64,000 nucleotides of DNA from Scalindua_A sp046757465 (GCA_046757465.1 JBHHYH010000005.1:14008-78007); one strand, 5' to 3'. Positions 9,438 through 18,794 are shown, counted from the stretch's first letter. Numbers and translations are program-made. The notes: generated by a model from the sequence alone, not told the origin.

Positions 9438-10610
9438 ATGAAGGATAGAATAAGGATAGCTATTGTCGGTGTGGGAAATTGCGCTAGTTCATTGATTCAG
9501 GGGATTGAGTATTATAGGTATAATAGTAATGCTATAGGCCTGATGAATTATGACCTGGAAGGTTATAAGCCTGGTGATATTGAGGTTGTCGCTGCATTTG
9601 ATATCGACAAAAGAAAAGTTGGAAGAGACATTAAAGAAGCGATATTTGCAAAACCCAATAATACGAAGGTCTTCAAGAAAGATATCGAAAGTAATGGAAC
9701 AGTTGTCAAGATGGGAAAGATACTTGATGGTATATCTGAACATATGAAGGATTATCCTGAAGATAGAACCTTTATACCTTCTAATGAAGGACCTTGCGAT
9801 ATTGTTAGGGAATTACATATTAGCAATGCCGATATTTTGTTGAATTATTTACCAGTTGGCACAGAAGAGGCAACGAGATTCTATGCAGAGTGCTGTCTGA
9901 AAGCGGGTGTTGCCTTTATAAATAATATGCCAGTATTTATAGCCTCCGACGAAAAATGGGCTAAGAGATTTAAGGATAGAGGATTGCCGATTATAGGCGA
10001 TGATATCAAGGCACAACTTGGCGCCACAATAACCCATAGAACCTTAACCAGGCTTTTCAGGGATCGTGGTGTGAAGCTTGATAGGACTTATCAACTTAAT
10101 ACGGGTGGAAACACTGATTTTTTAAATATGCTTAATAGAAGTCGTCTTAGCTCTAAAAAAATCTCGAAAACGGAAGCCGTCCAATCCCAATTAGACACGC
10201 CGCTCGAAGCAGAAAACATTCACATAGGTCCCAGCGATTATGTCCCCTGGCAAAATGACAATAAGGTTTGCTTTTTAAGGATGGAAGGTCGGATGTTTGG
10301 CAGCATTCCTATGAATATTGAAGTTAGATTATCTGTTGAAGATTCTCCCAATAGCGCCGGTGTGGCTATTGATGCCATCAGGTGCTGTAAGCTTGCACTG
10401 GATAGGAAGATTAGCGGGGCTTTGATTGCTATTTCAGCCTTTACTATGAAGCATCCACCTGTTCAATATCCTGATACTGTTGCGAAGGAAATGGTGAGAG
10501 AATTTATCGGCGGTGGAGAAAAATATCAGGAGTTTGATTATGGTTGGGATAGCGTAGAAAGTGCTAAAATCGTTCCTAACTTAGATAAGTCAGAACCAAA
10601 AGGGGTTTAA
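9438..10610 (+). CDS. myo-inositol-1(3)-phosphate synthase
   Basis: Converts glucose-6-phosphate to myo-inositol-phosphate with NAD+ as internal redox cofactor. The N-terminal Rossmann motif is IAIVGVGNCASSLIQG (about residues 8-23). The catalytic/dimer region shows the bacterial/archaeal pattern, with DDIKAQLGATITHRTL and NTGGNTDFLNM. 390 residues, typical of the short actinobacterial/archaeal type. A strong ribosome-binding site (AAAGGGGGG) fixes the start. The product could feed inositol phospholipids or an inositol-based compatible solute. A hairpin overlaps the stop codon (10595-10628). Confidence 0.9.
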   Translation: MKDRIRIAIVGVGNCASSLIQGIEYYRYNSNAIGLMNYDLEGYKPGDIEVVAAFDIDKRKVGRDIKEAIFAKPNNTKVFKKDIESNGTVVKMGKILDGISEHMKDYPEDRTFIPSNEGPCDIVRELHISNADILLNYLPVGTEEATRFYAECCLKAGVAFINNMPVFIASDEKWAKRFKDRGLPIIGDDIKAQLGATITHRTLTRLFRDRGVKLDRTYQLNTGGNTDFLNMLNRSRLSSKKISKTEAVQSQLDTPLEAENIHIGPSDYVPWQNDNKVCFLRMEGRMFGSIPMNIEVRLSVEDSPNSAGVAIDAIRCCKLALDRKISGALIAISAFTMKHPPVQYPDTVAKEMVREFIGGGEKYQEFDYGWDSVESAKIVPNLDKSEPKGV

Positions 10611-10628
10611 AAGTAAAACCCTTTTGGT
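10595..10628 (+). terminator. Hairpin at the end of the inositol-phosphate synthase gene
   Basis: ACCAAAAGGG-TTT pairs with AAA-CCCTTTTGGT with one bulged base. The left arm lies in the last codons and the stop. No strong T-tract follows, but the stem is long and well placed for termination. Confidence 0.5.
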
Positions 10629-10763
10629 ATAGTTATTAAAAGATAATATACCTGCTTTGAAATAACCCCATAAGCATCATAAATAATCTTACTTTTCTAC
10701 AAAACCCCCATTACTGTTTTCTTTTGAACACTTACAATCATATATAAAGAGGTTGTAAAAGAT

Positions 10764-11507
10764 TTGAAAGATTATTTTGTGTCAATTTCATCAAGATATG
10801 ATGAACTAAGGGGTAAAGAGATATTACCACCTCTTTGTGAGACGCTAAGAAAACTAACAAAGAAAGATTCAAGAGTATTGGATGTGGCATGTGGGACGGG
10901 TTTGTTTTTAATTCCTATTGCAACAGAATTTGATCTTAGGCTCTTTGGATCTGATTTGTCTTCAGGCATGCTGGAGACCGCCCATAAAAAGGCAAGAAAT
11001 GACAATCTCAGAGTGAGTTTTTTGAGGGCAGACGTTCACAATTTGCCATTTCCAGACGAATACTTCGATGTCCTTATTAGTACAAATGCCATACATCATT
11101 TCGATTTGATAGAGAGCCTTAAGGAGTGTGCTCGTGTCCTGAGGAAAGGCGGAAGCTATATAGTTTTTAGTAGATTCAGGGAACAGAACGATCGTTCTTT
11201 CTGGGGAAAAAACTTTCCAAAGTTTGCTGACAAGGAAGATAGATTGTACAATAAGGAGGAGTTCGAAGGTGCCGCAGAAAGGGTAGAAGAATTTAATTTG
11301 GACAATGTAAATGAATTGAGTTTTGAAAAGAAAGCGACAGAAAAGGAAATTTTGGCAGAGGTGATCAATAAAAAATACTCAACGTTTGATCTTTATAGTG
11401 ATGAGGAATTTAAAGAAAGTTTGAAGTCATTTAAAAATTGGTTAAATGGCAAAAAGGACATATGCTATACAGCAGAAATAGGCGAGATAATCTACAGAAA
11501 GGTCTGA
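10764..11507 (+). CDS. Class I SAM-dependent methyltransferase
   Basis: A 247-residue methyltransferase. Motif I (VLDVACGTGLFLIPIA, about 39-54) binds SAM. Further signatures are GSDLSSGMLETAHKKA, the acidic loop (FLRADVHNLPFPDEYFDVLI), and NAIHHFDLIESLKECARVLRKGG, of the UbiE/Methyltransf_11 type. The substrate cannot be read from the sequence. The start is TTG 10764, about 11 nt after AAGAGG; no better ATG exists nearby. It stands alone between the inositol synthase gene and the minus-strand osmoprotectant transporter block, so involvement in solute methylation is only a guess. Confidence 0.8.
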   Translation: MKDYFVSISSRYDELRGKEILPPLCETLRKLTKKDSRVLDVACGTGLFLIPIATEFDLRLFGSDLSSGMLETAHKKARNDNLRVSFLRADVHNLPFPDEYFDVLISTNAIHHFDLIESLKECARVLRKGGSYIVFSRFREQNDRSFWGKNFPKFADKEDRLYNKEEFEGAAERVEEFNLDNVNELSFEKKATEKEILAEVINKKYSTFDLYSDEEFKESLKSFKNWLNGKKDICYTAEIGEIIYRKV

Positions 11508-11597
11508 GAAGAACTTCGGATAATTATTCCTCCATATGATGTAAAGTTCGTATGTTTTTATTGTGACACAGTCTGCAACAGGTAGGGGGAACAGCCC

Positions 11598-13175
11598 CTA
11601 CAAATCGTTTAATTTATTGAGGTACTTCTTCAAATCAGAAATGGTTTTTATATTTATGTTCTTTGCATGATTTCCTCTCATCATCAGAGCATAAGTATTA
11701 TTAAATCCAAGAGGTTGGAGCCATTCAATATCAAAGCGTTTTTTTGATTCTTCAGAGACAAAGGCGTAAACTTTGTCCTTATCCATTATAATTGAACTTC
11801 TCACTTTTTCATCTGCTTTTAGAATAACCAGTAACCCCGTACCTGTATATTCAGGATATAGATCAATTTCGCCATTGACAAGGGCATCAAAGCAGATTTT
11901 TGTCCCTGCAAGCCCCGTTTTCAGCTCTACATTCAGATCACTATAATTTTCAATAAGCTGTCCAAAAATTTCCGCCAATATGTATTGTTCGGTAAAATTT
12001 TTGGAGCCAATAGCAATATCTGCTTTCCCTTGTTTTTTATCTGAAGTCTTGAGGCCAATTTTGTTCAAAAAATCCTTTGCGACCAGAGCCGGGTCTTCTT
12101 TATTATGGTCTACCTTAAAGTTCAATTCAGACATTATATCGTTTGAGATTTTCCCTTCAAGTTTTGAAAAGACATCATAAAGAAATGGAAATTTTCTTAG
12201 CGTCTCGCCTCTGATAAGTGGCGCTGCATAATAGGGGGGGAAGTAGTGTTTGTCATCTTCAAGTATCTGAAGCTGATACGCCTTGATCCGTCCATCCGTT
12301 GTAAAACCGCCAATTACATCGACCTTTTTTTTTCTAAGCGCCTGGTACATCAATCCCGGATCGAGCTCTACAGTATCCATGGAAAACGTGTAGTGCTGCT
12401 TGAGCCCCGGATATCCATCAGCGCGTTCCATGAATTCTGCTGTAAATCCCGCTCGAAATGAATGAGAGAAAAGTGAAGGAATAAACAGAAAAGGGATTAT
12501 TACAAAAATAATTACAGATGAGAAAATAAGAAGAGGCTTGATTATTTGATTAATGTATTTTTGGATCTGGGCCAATACAAAATCAAAGAACAGTGCCAGG
12601 ATTGCCGCCGGAATCGCACCCGCCAAAATCATATTCATATTGTTAAGCGCAATCCCACGAAATATAAACTGCCCAAGGCCTCCGGAAGCAATAAGTGCGC
12701 AGAGAGTCGCCACACCTACATTAATTACGGTAGCGGTACGTATTCCCGCGAAAATAACAGGCACCGCCAGGGGAAACTCTACCTTACGTAGTATCTGCAT
12801 ATCCGACATCCCCATCCCCTTGGCAGCTTCTGTAACAGACGATTCGACCTCATTGATCCCTGTGAATGTATTTCTGACGATTGGAAGGAGAGCATAAAGG
12901 AAAAGCGCGACTATAGCTGGAATGGGGCCTATGCCAAGGAACGGCAAAAGAAATCCTAATAGAGCTATGCTTGGAATAGTCTGAATAATACCAACTCCTC
13001 CAAGGACTATATTGGAAATCTTCCTGTATCTAGTCAAGAAGACGCCTAGAGGCAACCCTATGATTATGGCTATTACCAGCGCTATAAGGGTTAGTCCTAT
13101 ATGCTCAATGGTTTGGTCGGCAATTTCTGTTAGATGGCTTAGGACAAAATCGTAAAAATTTACCACTTGTAACAA
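11598..13175 (-). CDS. Osmoprotectant-type ABC transporter, permease-binding protein fusion
   Basis: 525 residues. The N-terminal half (about 1-215) is an OpuB/OpuC-type permease with five or six helices and the EAA loop (EAAKGMGMSDMQILRKVEFPLAVPVI). A linker helix (about 218-240) precedes a C-terminal binding domain (about 250-525) of the glycine-betaine/OpuAC type, containing KADIAIGSKNFTEQYILAEIFG and DLYPEYTGTG. Such fusions import quaternary ammonium solutes; some homologues (EgtU type) take up ergothioneine. Part of the binding domain appears rearranged, with an FTAEFMERADGYPGL segment before the GSKNFTE segment. The ATPase gene lies 32 nt upstream. Ligand unproven. Confidence 0.88.
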   Translation of the reverse strand: MLQVVNFYDFVLSHLTEIADQTIEHIGLTLIALVIAIIIGLPLGVFLTRYRKISNIVLGGVGIIQTIPSIALLGFLLPFLGIGPIPAIVALFLYALLPIVRNTFTGINEVESSVTEAAKGMGMSDMQILRKVEFPLAVPVIFAGIRTATVINVGVATLCALIASGGLGQFIFRGIALNNMNMILAGAIPAAILALFFDFVLAQIQKYINQIIKPLLIFSSVIIFVIIPFLFIPSLFSHSFRAGFTAEFMERADGYPGLKQHYTFSMDTVELDPGLMYQALRKKKVDVIGGFTTDGRIKAYQLQILEDDKHYFPPYYAAPLIRGETLRKFPFLYDVFSKLEGKISNDIMSELNFKVDHNKEDPALVAKDFLNKIGLKTSDKKQGKADIAIGSKNFTEQYILAEIFGQLIENYSDLNVELKTGLAGTKICFDALVNGEIDLYPEYTGTGLLVILKADEKVRSSIIMDKDKVYAFVSEESKKRFDIEWLQPLGFNNTYALMMRGNHAKNINIKTISDLKKYLNKLNDL

Positions 13176-13207
13176 TTACCTTTGTAAGGAGGGCCTAACG
13201 GGAACTA

Positions 13208-14179
13208 TTACTTTCGCTTAGATTTTATTTTGTAAAATGCTGAAATAAGTTCTTCGCATGTAGTGTTTATGGTTGGTGTCTGAGAAGCCGCATCCCGGAT
13301 TTGTAGTGTAGAGTTTTTTAAAGAAGCCCCTCCCATTGTTTCCAATACATCCAATAGGCTAATGTCCCCACTAAACACCTTAAAATCTCCGGTACTTGTT
13401 TCACAGGTTTGTATCTCAGGCAAAAGGTCTTTTAGTTTTGTTGCATTTAATTCGAGTTGAAATCGGTTGGTATGAAAGAAACTTCTGGAGAACTCATTCT
13501 CCGGTGAAAAGATCAGTTCCCTGGCGGTGCCTATTTGCTGAATCTTGCCTCTATCCATCAAACATATTTTATCGCCGAGGGATATTGCTTCAAACACATC
13601 ATGAGTAACCAGAACCATAGTTTTATGAAGCAATGTTTCCAGATTTTTAAATTCTTCTTGGATTTGTCTCCTCGTAATCGGGTCTAATGCCCCGAATGGT
13701 TCATCCAATAGCACAATCGATGGATCAGCAGCCAGGGCACGGACAAGCCCCACCCGTTGTTGTTGCCCACCACTGAGTTCACTCGGATAGCGTTGTAGAT
13801 ACTCTATCGGGAACCCCACAAGTTCCATCAACTCTAAAATACGTTTTTCAATGCGTTTTTTTTCCCAGTTTAGAAGTCTTGGAACAATGGCAATATTCTG
13901 TTCAACCGTATAATGTGGAAATAGTCCGATATTTTGAATAACATAACCAATCTGTTTCCTCAAATCTTCCGGTTTTTGCTTCTGTATATCCCTTCCTTCA
14001 ATAACTATCTTACCGGAAGTTGGTTCGATAAGCCTGTTAATCATTTTTAGTGTGGTAGTTTTTCCACAACCACTAGTTCCCAGCAGCACAAGCGTCTCAC
14101 CACATTCAATAGAAAATGAAATATTATCAACGGCTTTCGAGCCATCAAATGTTTTAGTCAGGCAGGAGACTTTAATCAT
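13208..14179 (-). CDS. Osmoprotectant-type ABC transporter ATPase
   Basis: ATPase partner of the permease/binding fusion downstream. Walker A is GTSGCGKTT, the Q-loop region YVIQNIGLFPHYTV, the ABC signature LSGGQQQR, Walker B IVLLDEPFGALD and the switch His in LVTHD. About 323 residues: the core ATPase to about 240, then a short C-terminal extension in place of the tandem CBS pair seen in many OpuCA/ProV proteins. Regulation by ionic strength through CBS domains is therefore not expected. First gene of a two-gene operon, followed by a 32-nt gap. Confidence 0.92.
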   Translation of the reverse strand: MIKVSCLTKTFDGSKAVDNISFSIECGETLVLLGTSGCGKTTTLKMINRLIEPTSGKIVIEGRDIQKQKPEDLRKQIGYVIQNIGLFPHYTVEQNIAIVPRLLNWEKKRIEKRILELMELVGFPIEYLQRYPSELSGGQQQRVGLVRALAADPSIVLLDEPFGALDPITRRQIQEEFKNLETLLHKTMVLVTHDVFEAISLGDKICLMDRGKIQQIGTARELIFSPENEFSRSFFHTNRFQLELNATKLKDLLPEIQTCETSTGDFKVFSGDISLLDVLETMGGASLKNSTLQIRDAASQTPTINTTCEELISAFYKIKSKRK

Positions 14180-14263
14180 TGTCTATGAGGGTTTGGTAAA
14201 ATCAGATCCGGCCAAAATCTGTACACAAAAATATCCAGGTTGTTTTTGACCAAACTTTAAGAG

Positions 14264-15511
14264 TTATTTTGTGGCTTCAAGAATAGCAACCAGACCATGC
14301 CCGCATCCAATACCCTTTTGCATATTAATTTCCAGACTGCGCAGCGCGTATCCTAATTGTGGTTCAATAATATTGGCCCTTGGTTCACCATGCCGCATCC
14401 ATCCCGTATCAGAAATAACTCTATCAATATTCATTATAGCAAACTGTAGATGACTTGAAAATTCAGACCAATCTTCCAATTCTATTAAGGACGCATTTTC
14501 TTCGAGCCTTTTTTGGCAAAAGTTTACTAAAATATTCCAACTTCTGATGAGTTCATTGAGAAAAGGACCAACTGTCGGTTGGTCTGGAACTATAGAGGTG
14601 TCAATTATTAACTCCGATAGATCAGTTCGCATATAATCCTCATGTAAACGGTTGACGGTTCTTCGTATGGGTTTAAGTATGGGATTATACTGCCTCGTAT
14701 CTGTATGTCGGCCTGTTAAGATAGAACGATCATATTTCTTTAATATTTCTACTTGTACCTTTGTTTCCATAATAAGTTCTTCAACTAATTCTTCCACTTC
14801 TGTCCCGGTCCAAAACCGAACAGGAAAGTGTTCGATCTCAACATCTTGGTTCAATTCAGAATGAAGATAGCTCATCGAATAGTCGCGTATCTTTTCTGCT
14901 TCAGTTTTCACATTCCAATAATCCGGCCACTCTATTGAATACCTCCCCAAAAAGTCGAGAATTATCAAGCTCCCATTACTGCTGTGATTGCAAATATCAA
15001 TCAGAAGTTGTACTAAATGAGGTTTGTTAAGGTGGGAAAGAGATGCATAAGATGAAAAATAAATATCAAAAGGTTTTTCTTCTTTAACTGCATCCAGATG
15101 CTCTCTTAAATCTGCTTGTCTAAACTTCACGTTCGGTTTACATTCAAAAATTTCATTTCCCTTGTCCACCATTTCCTGGCACAAATCCAGTCCCATATAG
15201 ATTTCAATTTCGTCTTCAGGAAGTACACGATCATACTGTAAGCCTAAATCCAGGTCTCGTTTATCTATTTTTGTAACAAATTCATACCCCTGGCCTGTCC
15301 CACAACCCAGATCAAGGATTCTCAGCCTTTTCCCTTTTTTTCGCCTATGAGCTACTAATTTGGATAAAAAAGGGCGTAAAACAAATCTCGTAAGTTGATC
15401 TTCCCAATATGTTCGTACATTATCATATTTCCCAAATAGATTACCCGAATATCGATCATAGTCACCCCTCTTTACAGCTTCAGTGTAAGTTCTAGTTTTT
15501 TTTGATTGCAT
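14264..15511 (-). CDS. SAM-dependent methyltransferase next to asparagine synthetase
   Basis: 415 residues. The N-terminal half is a class I methyltransferase with motif I RILDLGCGTGQGYEFV (about 64-79), an acidic residue after strand 2 (YMGLDLCQEMV), and KFRQADLREHLDAV. The C-terminal ~180 residues (from about TDTRQYNPILKP) are helical and not recognised. It begins 18 nt after the asparagine-synthetase-like gene, so the two are probably one operon. The pairing suggests that one small molecule is both amidated and methylated, but the substrate cannot be inferred. Confidence 0.72.
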   Translation of the reverse strand: MQSKKTRTYTEAVKRGDYDRYSGNLFGKYDNVRTYWEDQLTRFVLRPFLSKLVAHRRKKGKRLRILDLGCGTGQGYEFVTKIDKRDLDLGLQYDRVLPEDEIEIYMGLDLCQEMVDKGNEIFECKPNVKFRQADLREHLDAVKEEKPFDIYFSSYASLSHLNKPHLVQLLIDICNHSSNGSLIILDFLGRYSIEWPDYWNVKTEAEKIRDYSMSYLHSELNQDVEIEHFPVRFWTGTEVEELVEELIMETKVQVEILKKYDRSILTGRHTDTRQYNPILKPIRRTVNRLHEDYMRTDLSELIIDTSIVPDQPTVGPFLNELIRSWNILVNFCQKRLEENASLIELEDWSEFSSHLQFAIMNIDRVISDTGWMRHGEPRANIIEPQLGYALRSLEINMQKGIGCGHGLVAILEATK

Positions 15512-15529
15512 TGCTGTTTTGTTTCTATG

Positions 15530-17011
15530 CTAATGAAGTTTACCTTTCCATTTGCCAATTAAATTAATGGCATCTGGATGATCAAAGTGGTGTTCAAAAA
15601 TATTGTAATAAAAAAGTTCTTCCTTTGATGAGACAGGTATACCACGCTCTTTCGCTTTCTGTAATTTCTTATCTGTAATACTAGCTGCTGCCTTTTGCTC
15701 AAGAATAGTAGAAGAACCACAGCCTTGAGCAAATTCTAATTTATCCCTCCATACAATCTCAGCAGGTAGTACATCTTCAAATGCCTTACGCAAAAGCCAT
15801 TTTTCTTTACCGAAAGACCTTTGCATCTTAAGTTCGGGTGAAAGACCCAAGACATTCTCAATAAATTCAATATCAAGAAAAGGTACCCGGCCTTCTAATC
15901 CATGCGCCATTGTCATACGGTCTACTCTCTGTAGATTTATATTATGCAAGCCACTTAGGATTCGGATAAATTCTGGTTGAAGTTCTTGTGGTTCGTCATA
16001 TTCTTCAAAATAACTATATCCGGCGAAAAGTTCGTCTGCGCCTTCCCCCGAAAGGACAACCTTGACATATTGGCTTGCCAGTTTGGAAACGAAGTAACAC
16101 GGGACAGCGCTCCTTACTAAAGCAGGGTCATAAGATTCAAGATAATATATAACATCTGCAAGAACTTCCCGCATTTCGTCTTCTGAATAAACATATTCAT
16201 GATGAATAGTGCCAAGATGTTGTGCTACCATTCTTGCAGCTTTAATGTCAGGTGATTCGGAAAGCCCAACCGAAAATGAATGCAACTCTGGTATTTCTTC
16301 TTTCATCAAGGCAGCAATAATACTTGAATCCAATCCACCACTTAAAAAAACGCCAACAGGAACATCAGACATTAACCTCTTTTTTACACTTTTTTTTAAC
16401 GTTTTTTTGATCTTTTCAATTGCTTTGTCTATATCCGTAATAAAAACGTCAACCTGTGGTAATTGGTAATAGGTTTTAAATCCTTCATTAGAATCAAAGT
16501 AACTACCTTTGGGAAACTCGCTAATACGGTCAGTTATATTTAGCAAGGCCTTTATCTCCGACGAAAAATAAATATTTTCATCATCAAAACCCCAATATAA
16601 AGGTTTAATACCAATTGGGTCACGAGCAACAAAAAATTGATCTTTTTTTGAGAGTATAAAACTAAACATTCCGTCAAGATATTTCAAAAAATTTGAGCCT
16701 TTTTGCTGATAAAGTGGTATTATGACTTCACAATCACTATTAGATGAGAAATTGTAGTTTAATTGATTTTTTAGACTTTGATGATTATATATCTCACCAT
16801 TACAGACTAAATATATACCATCATGAGATTCTATAGGCTGATGTCCACATTCTGGGTCAACAATAGAAAGCCGTTGATGGCCGAGAAAAAACTCAGACCA
16901 CATAATAGTTCCTTTATCATCCGGCCCACGATGCTGTAACGTTTGTAACATCGATTCAAACTGAGATTCGGTTTTATTTAATTTCCCAAAAACACCAAGG
17001 ATTCCACACAT
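15530..17011 (-). CDS. Asparagine synthetase-like glutamine amidotransferase (copy 1)
   Basis: Class II glutamine amidotransferase fused to an ATP-pyrophosphatase. Cys2 after Met (MCGILGVFGK) is the glutaminase nucleophile; RLSIVDPECGHQP and CNGEIYNH complete that site. The synthetase domain has the PPi loop LSGGLDSS (about 224-231) and SGEGADELFAGY. 493 residues, shorter than classical AsnB (~550). It may make asparagine or another amide. Two such genes lie within 6 kb (see 21420-23066), and this one is coupled to a methyltransferase, arguing for at least one specialised substrate. Confidence 0.88.
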   Translation of the reverse strand: MCGILGVFGKLNKTESQFESMLQTLQHRGPDDKGTIMWSEFFLGHQRLSIVDPECGHQPIESHDGIYLVCNGEIYNHQSLKNQLNYNFSSNSDCEVIIPLYQQKGSNFLKYLDGMFSFILSKKDQFFVARDPIGIKPLYWGFDDENIYFSSEIKALLNITDRISEFPKGSYFDSNEGFKTYYQLPQVDVFITDIDKAIEKIKKTLKKSVKKRLMSDVPVGVFLSGGLDSSIIAALMKEEIPELHSFSVGLSESPDIKAARMVAQHLGTIHHEYVYSEDEMREVLADVIYYLESYDPALVRSAVPCYFVSKLASQYVKVVLSGEGADELFAGYSYFEEYDEPQELQPEFIRILSGLHNINLQRVDRMTMAHGLEGRVPFLDIEFIENVLGLSPELKMQRSFGKEKWLLRKAFEDVLPAEIVWRDKLEFAQGCGSSTILEQKAAASITDKKLQKAKERGIPVSSKEELFYYNIFEHHFDHPDAINLIGKWKGKLH

Positions 17012-17167
17012 TTTATAAGATAATAGAAATAGTTATAAGTATTGGTTTTTAAAAGGATTCCTGCTTGACTTTAATAGTGGTTTTATCCTCGATTTCGGCT
17101 CTGCCCCACATCGCTTGAGCACCAATAGAATAAAGTAATGCTACAGTGAGCATTGCAATCTTTGTTT

Positions 17168-17332
17168 TTAAAAACAAGACCTTCCCTTTTCAAAAAGTTC
17201 TTTTAGAGAATCAAAGGCTTTCGTGGTTGCCTTTTTTAGGCCTTCCCAGAGTTCTTCTGCTTTTTTCTTAATTAATTCATCGAGTTTTGCTTACGCAACG
17301 TCCTTTATTAACCTGCTAAAATTTTTAATCAT
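17168..17332 (-). pseudogene. In-frame fusion remnant: phosphatase start joined to coiled-coil gene tail
   Basis: Decayed duplicate of sequence found at 28866-30014. The first ten codons (MIKNFSRLIK) match the start of the phosphatase at 29553-30014 (MIKNFSWLIK). After a junction near 17302 the frame continues into the tail of the small coiled-coil protein at 28866-29167 (KLDELIKKKAEELWEGL). An internal TAA after ...IKDVA replaces the CAA (Gln) present in the other copy. About 0.97 kb between the two source genes is missing here, so a deletion created the fusion. Confidence 0.75.
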
Positions 17333-17389
17333 TTTTACTCAACGAAAGTTTTAAATAAATATGACAAATTTTCATCTTTAGCTTTCATT

Positions 17390-17818
17390 TTAAGCTATTG
17401 CTACCAGTTCGAGTTCGAAAATAAGTTCTTTTCCTGCCAGGGGGTGATTGGCATCAAGGGTTACTGTCTTGTCAGTAATATTTGTTATAGTCACCGCGGA
17501 GATTTTTCCATCATTTGTTTTAGTATTAAGATTCATTCCTACATGAGGATCGATATCTGGAGGAAGTTGTGATTTCTCAATAGTAGTTATGAGATTTTCA
17601 TCATGATTACCATAAGCATCATCTGGTGGTATACAAACTTTTTTTGTTTCACCTACGTTCATTCCAATTATTGCATTTTCAAAACCTGAAATGAGCATCT
17701 TTTCTCCAATAGTAAATTCAAGCGGCCTTATCCCCCTCGTTGAGTCAAACATTTTACCATCTTTTAAAGATCCGGTATAATGAACTTTTACTTTGTCTCC
17801 TGCCTTTGCCTGTGACAT
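17390..17818 (-). CDS. FKBP-type peptidyl-prolyl isomerase, SlyD-like (copy 1)
   Basis: 142 residues. FKBP fold with VKVHYTGSLKDGKMFDST at the N-terminus, GEKMLISGFENAIIGM forming the core, and a SlyD-like insert-in-flap (PPDIDPHVGMNL). It should catalyse cis-trans isomerisation of prolyl bonds and act as a chaperone. The C-terminal His-rich metal tail of E. coli SlyD is absent. The frame extends upstream, but AAGGAG before ATG 17818 sets the start. Its paralogue at 30423-30851 has a near-identical C-terminal half, while the flap and first strand differ; the same MerR gene lies upstream of both. Confidence 0.9.
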   Translation of the reverse strand: MSQAKAGDKVKVHYTGSLKDGKMFDSTRGIRPLEFTIGEKMLISGFENAIIGMNVGETKKVCIPPDDAYGNHDENLITTIEKSQLPPDIDPHVGMNLNTKTNDGKISAVTITNITDKTVTLDANHPLAGKELIFELELVAIA

Positions 17819-17881
17819 TTTTTCTCCTTTTTTTAAATTTATATTATAAATTATTCCATTTTTAAAATGTGGTGAGAGCAT

Positions 17882-18392
17882 TATTTTCCTTTAAAAAGAA
17901 TTTTTATTATAAAGCTAAAATAACACCTATATTCAACCTCGAAGTGCAACAAAAGAGATAACTACTTCGATAGGGTCTTTACAAGTCGTTTCTTGTCCAA
18001 TTTGAAGGTAGGCATTACAAGCAAAGAAGGTTCTATCAGTAAATAGTGAACGTATAACGAGTTTATCGCATAATTATGCCTTCTTTTGGTATATGATAAT
18101 TAACTTTTGCAAGATAACAACTATACATAACATATGCAAGCATATTTACTGCATATAGTGAATATTATTTACAGATATCATGTAAGCTTAATACAGGTTT
18201 GCAGTTGGAGTTTAGATAAAGTCCTTAAATTTAATGGAGTTAATGGATAGTTAAAGATGAAGAAAGGGGGAAAAGACACATAATCTTCCCCACAGTTTTG
18301 CACACAAGAATGCACATTTGGATCAAAAAACTAGCGTGAATTTAAGAGGTGTGTTAATCGAAAAGACTATCTGGTGTTACCAAAAAACGGGC
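17882..18392. other. Long leader conserved between the two FKBP/MerR copies
   Basis: About 500 bp between the MerR and FKBP genes with no supported ORF. From about 17960 it aligns closely with 31040-31476 in the duplicate, for example around 18071-18215 against 31134-31285. Conservation is comparable to that of the flanking genes. It may be a regulatory leader or small RNA, or may simply reflect recent duplication. Confidence 0.5.
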
Positions 18393-18770
18393 TTACTCAG
18401 AAACTAGATCCTCAGTAATCTCATTGTCACCTTTCTTATACATCTCCAGTTTATCCTTCGGAAGCTTCTCAATAGTCTTTTCGATGCGGGTGGTTAACTC
18501 GTCACGATTATTTTCTGGCAAGGTGCTAAGGATTGCAAGGATCTCCCTAACCCCAGCGGCATTTACCCTCTTTATCTGGACTAGATAGTGAACATACTCT
18601 AAAAGACTGATATCCTTTAGTGAATAAAGGCGCCGATTCCCGTCGTTCCTGGAGGGCTTGATGAGCCCCTTTTCTTCATAAATTCGCAAGGTGCGCGGGT
18701 TTACCTCAAGAATCTCTGCCGCTACACTGATAGGAAAGAGTGACTTGCTCGGATTGATTTCTTTTACCAT
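18393..18770 (-). CDS. MerR/HspR-like transcriptional regulator (copy 1)
   Basis: 125 residues. Winged-helix MerR N-terminus: SVAAEILEVNPRTLRIYEEKGLIKPSRND, then RRLYSLKDISLLEYVHYLV. This is closest in style to HspR, the heat-shock repressor branch, which lacks a metal- or drug-binding cysteine pattern; no cysteine is present. The C-terminal ~45 residues form a short helix. It is nearly identical to the copy at 31477-31854. Location upstream of an FKBP chaperone gene in both copies fits control of protein-folding genes, which is an inference. Confidence 0.85.
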   Translation of the reverse strand: MVKEINPSKSLFPISVAAEILEVNPRTLRIYEEKGLIKPSRNDGNRRLYSLKDISLLEYVHYLVQIKRVNAAGVREILAILSTLPENNRDELTTRIEKTIEKLPKDKLEMYKKGDNEITEDLVSE

Positions 18771-18794
18771 GGATTGTATTTCTCCAAAATAAAA

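Noticed and set aside
12553..12897. 114-codon plus-strand frame within the permease gene
   Set aside because: Antisense to a strongly supported membrane protein; no family features.
17168..18790. Tested as a mobile element because it is duplicated
   Set aside because: No transposase, terminal inverted repeats or target duplication at the edges; simple segmental duplication explains it better.
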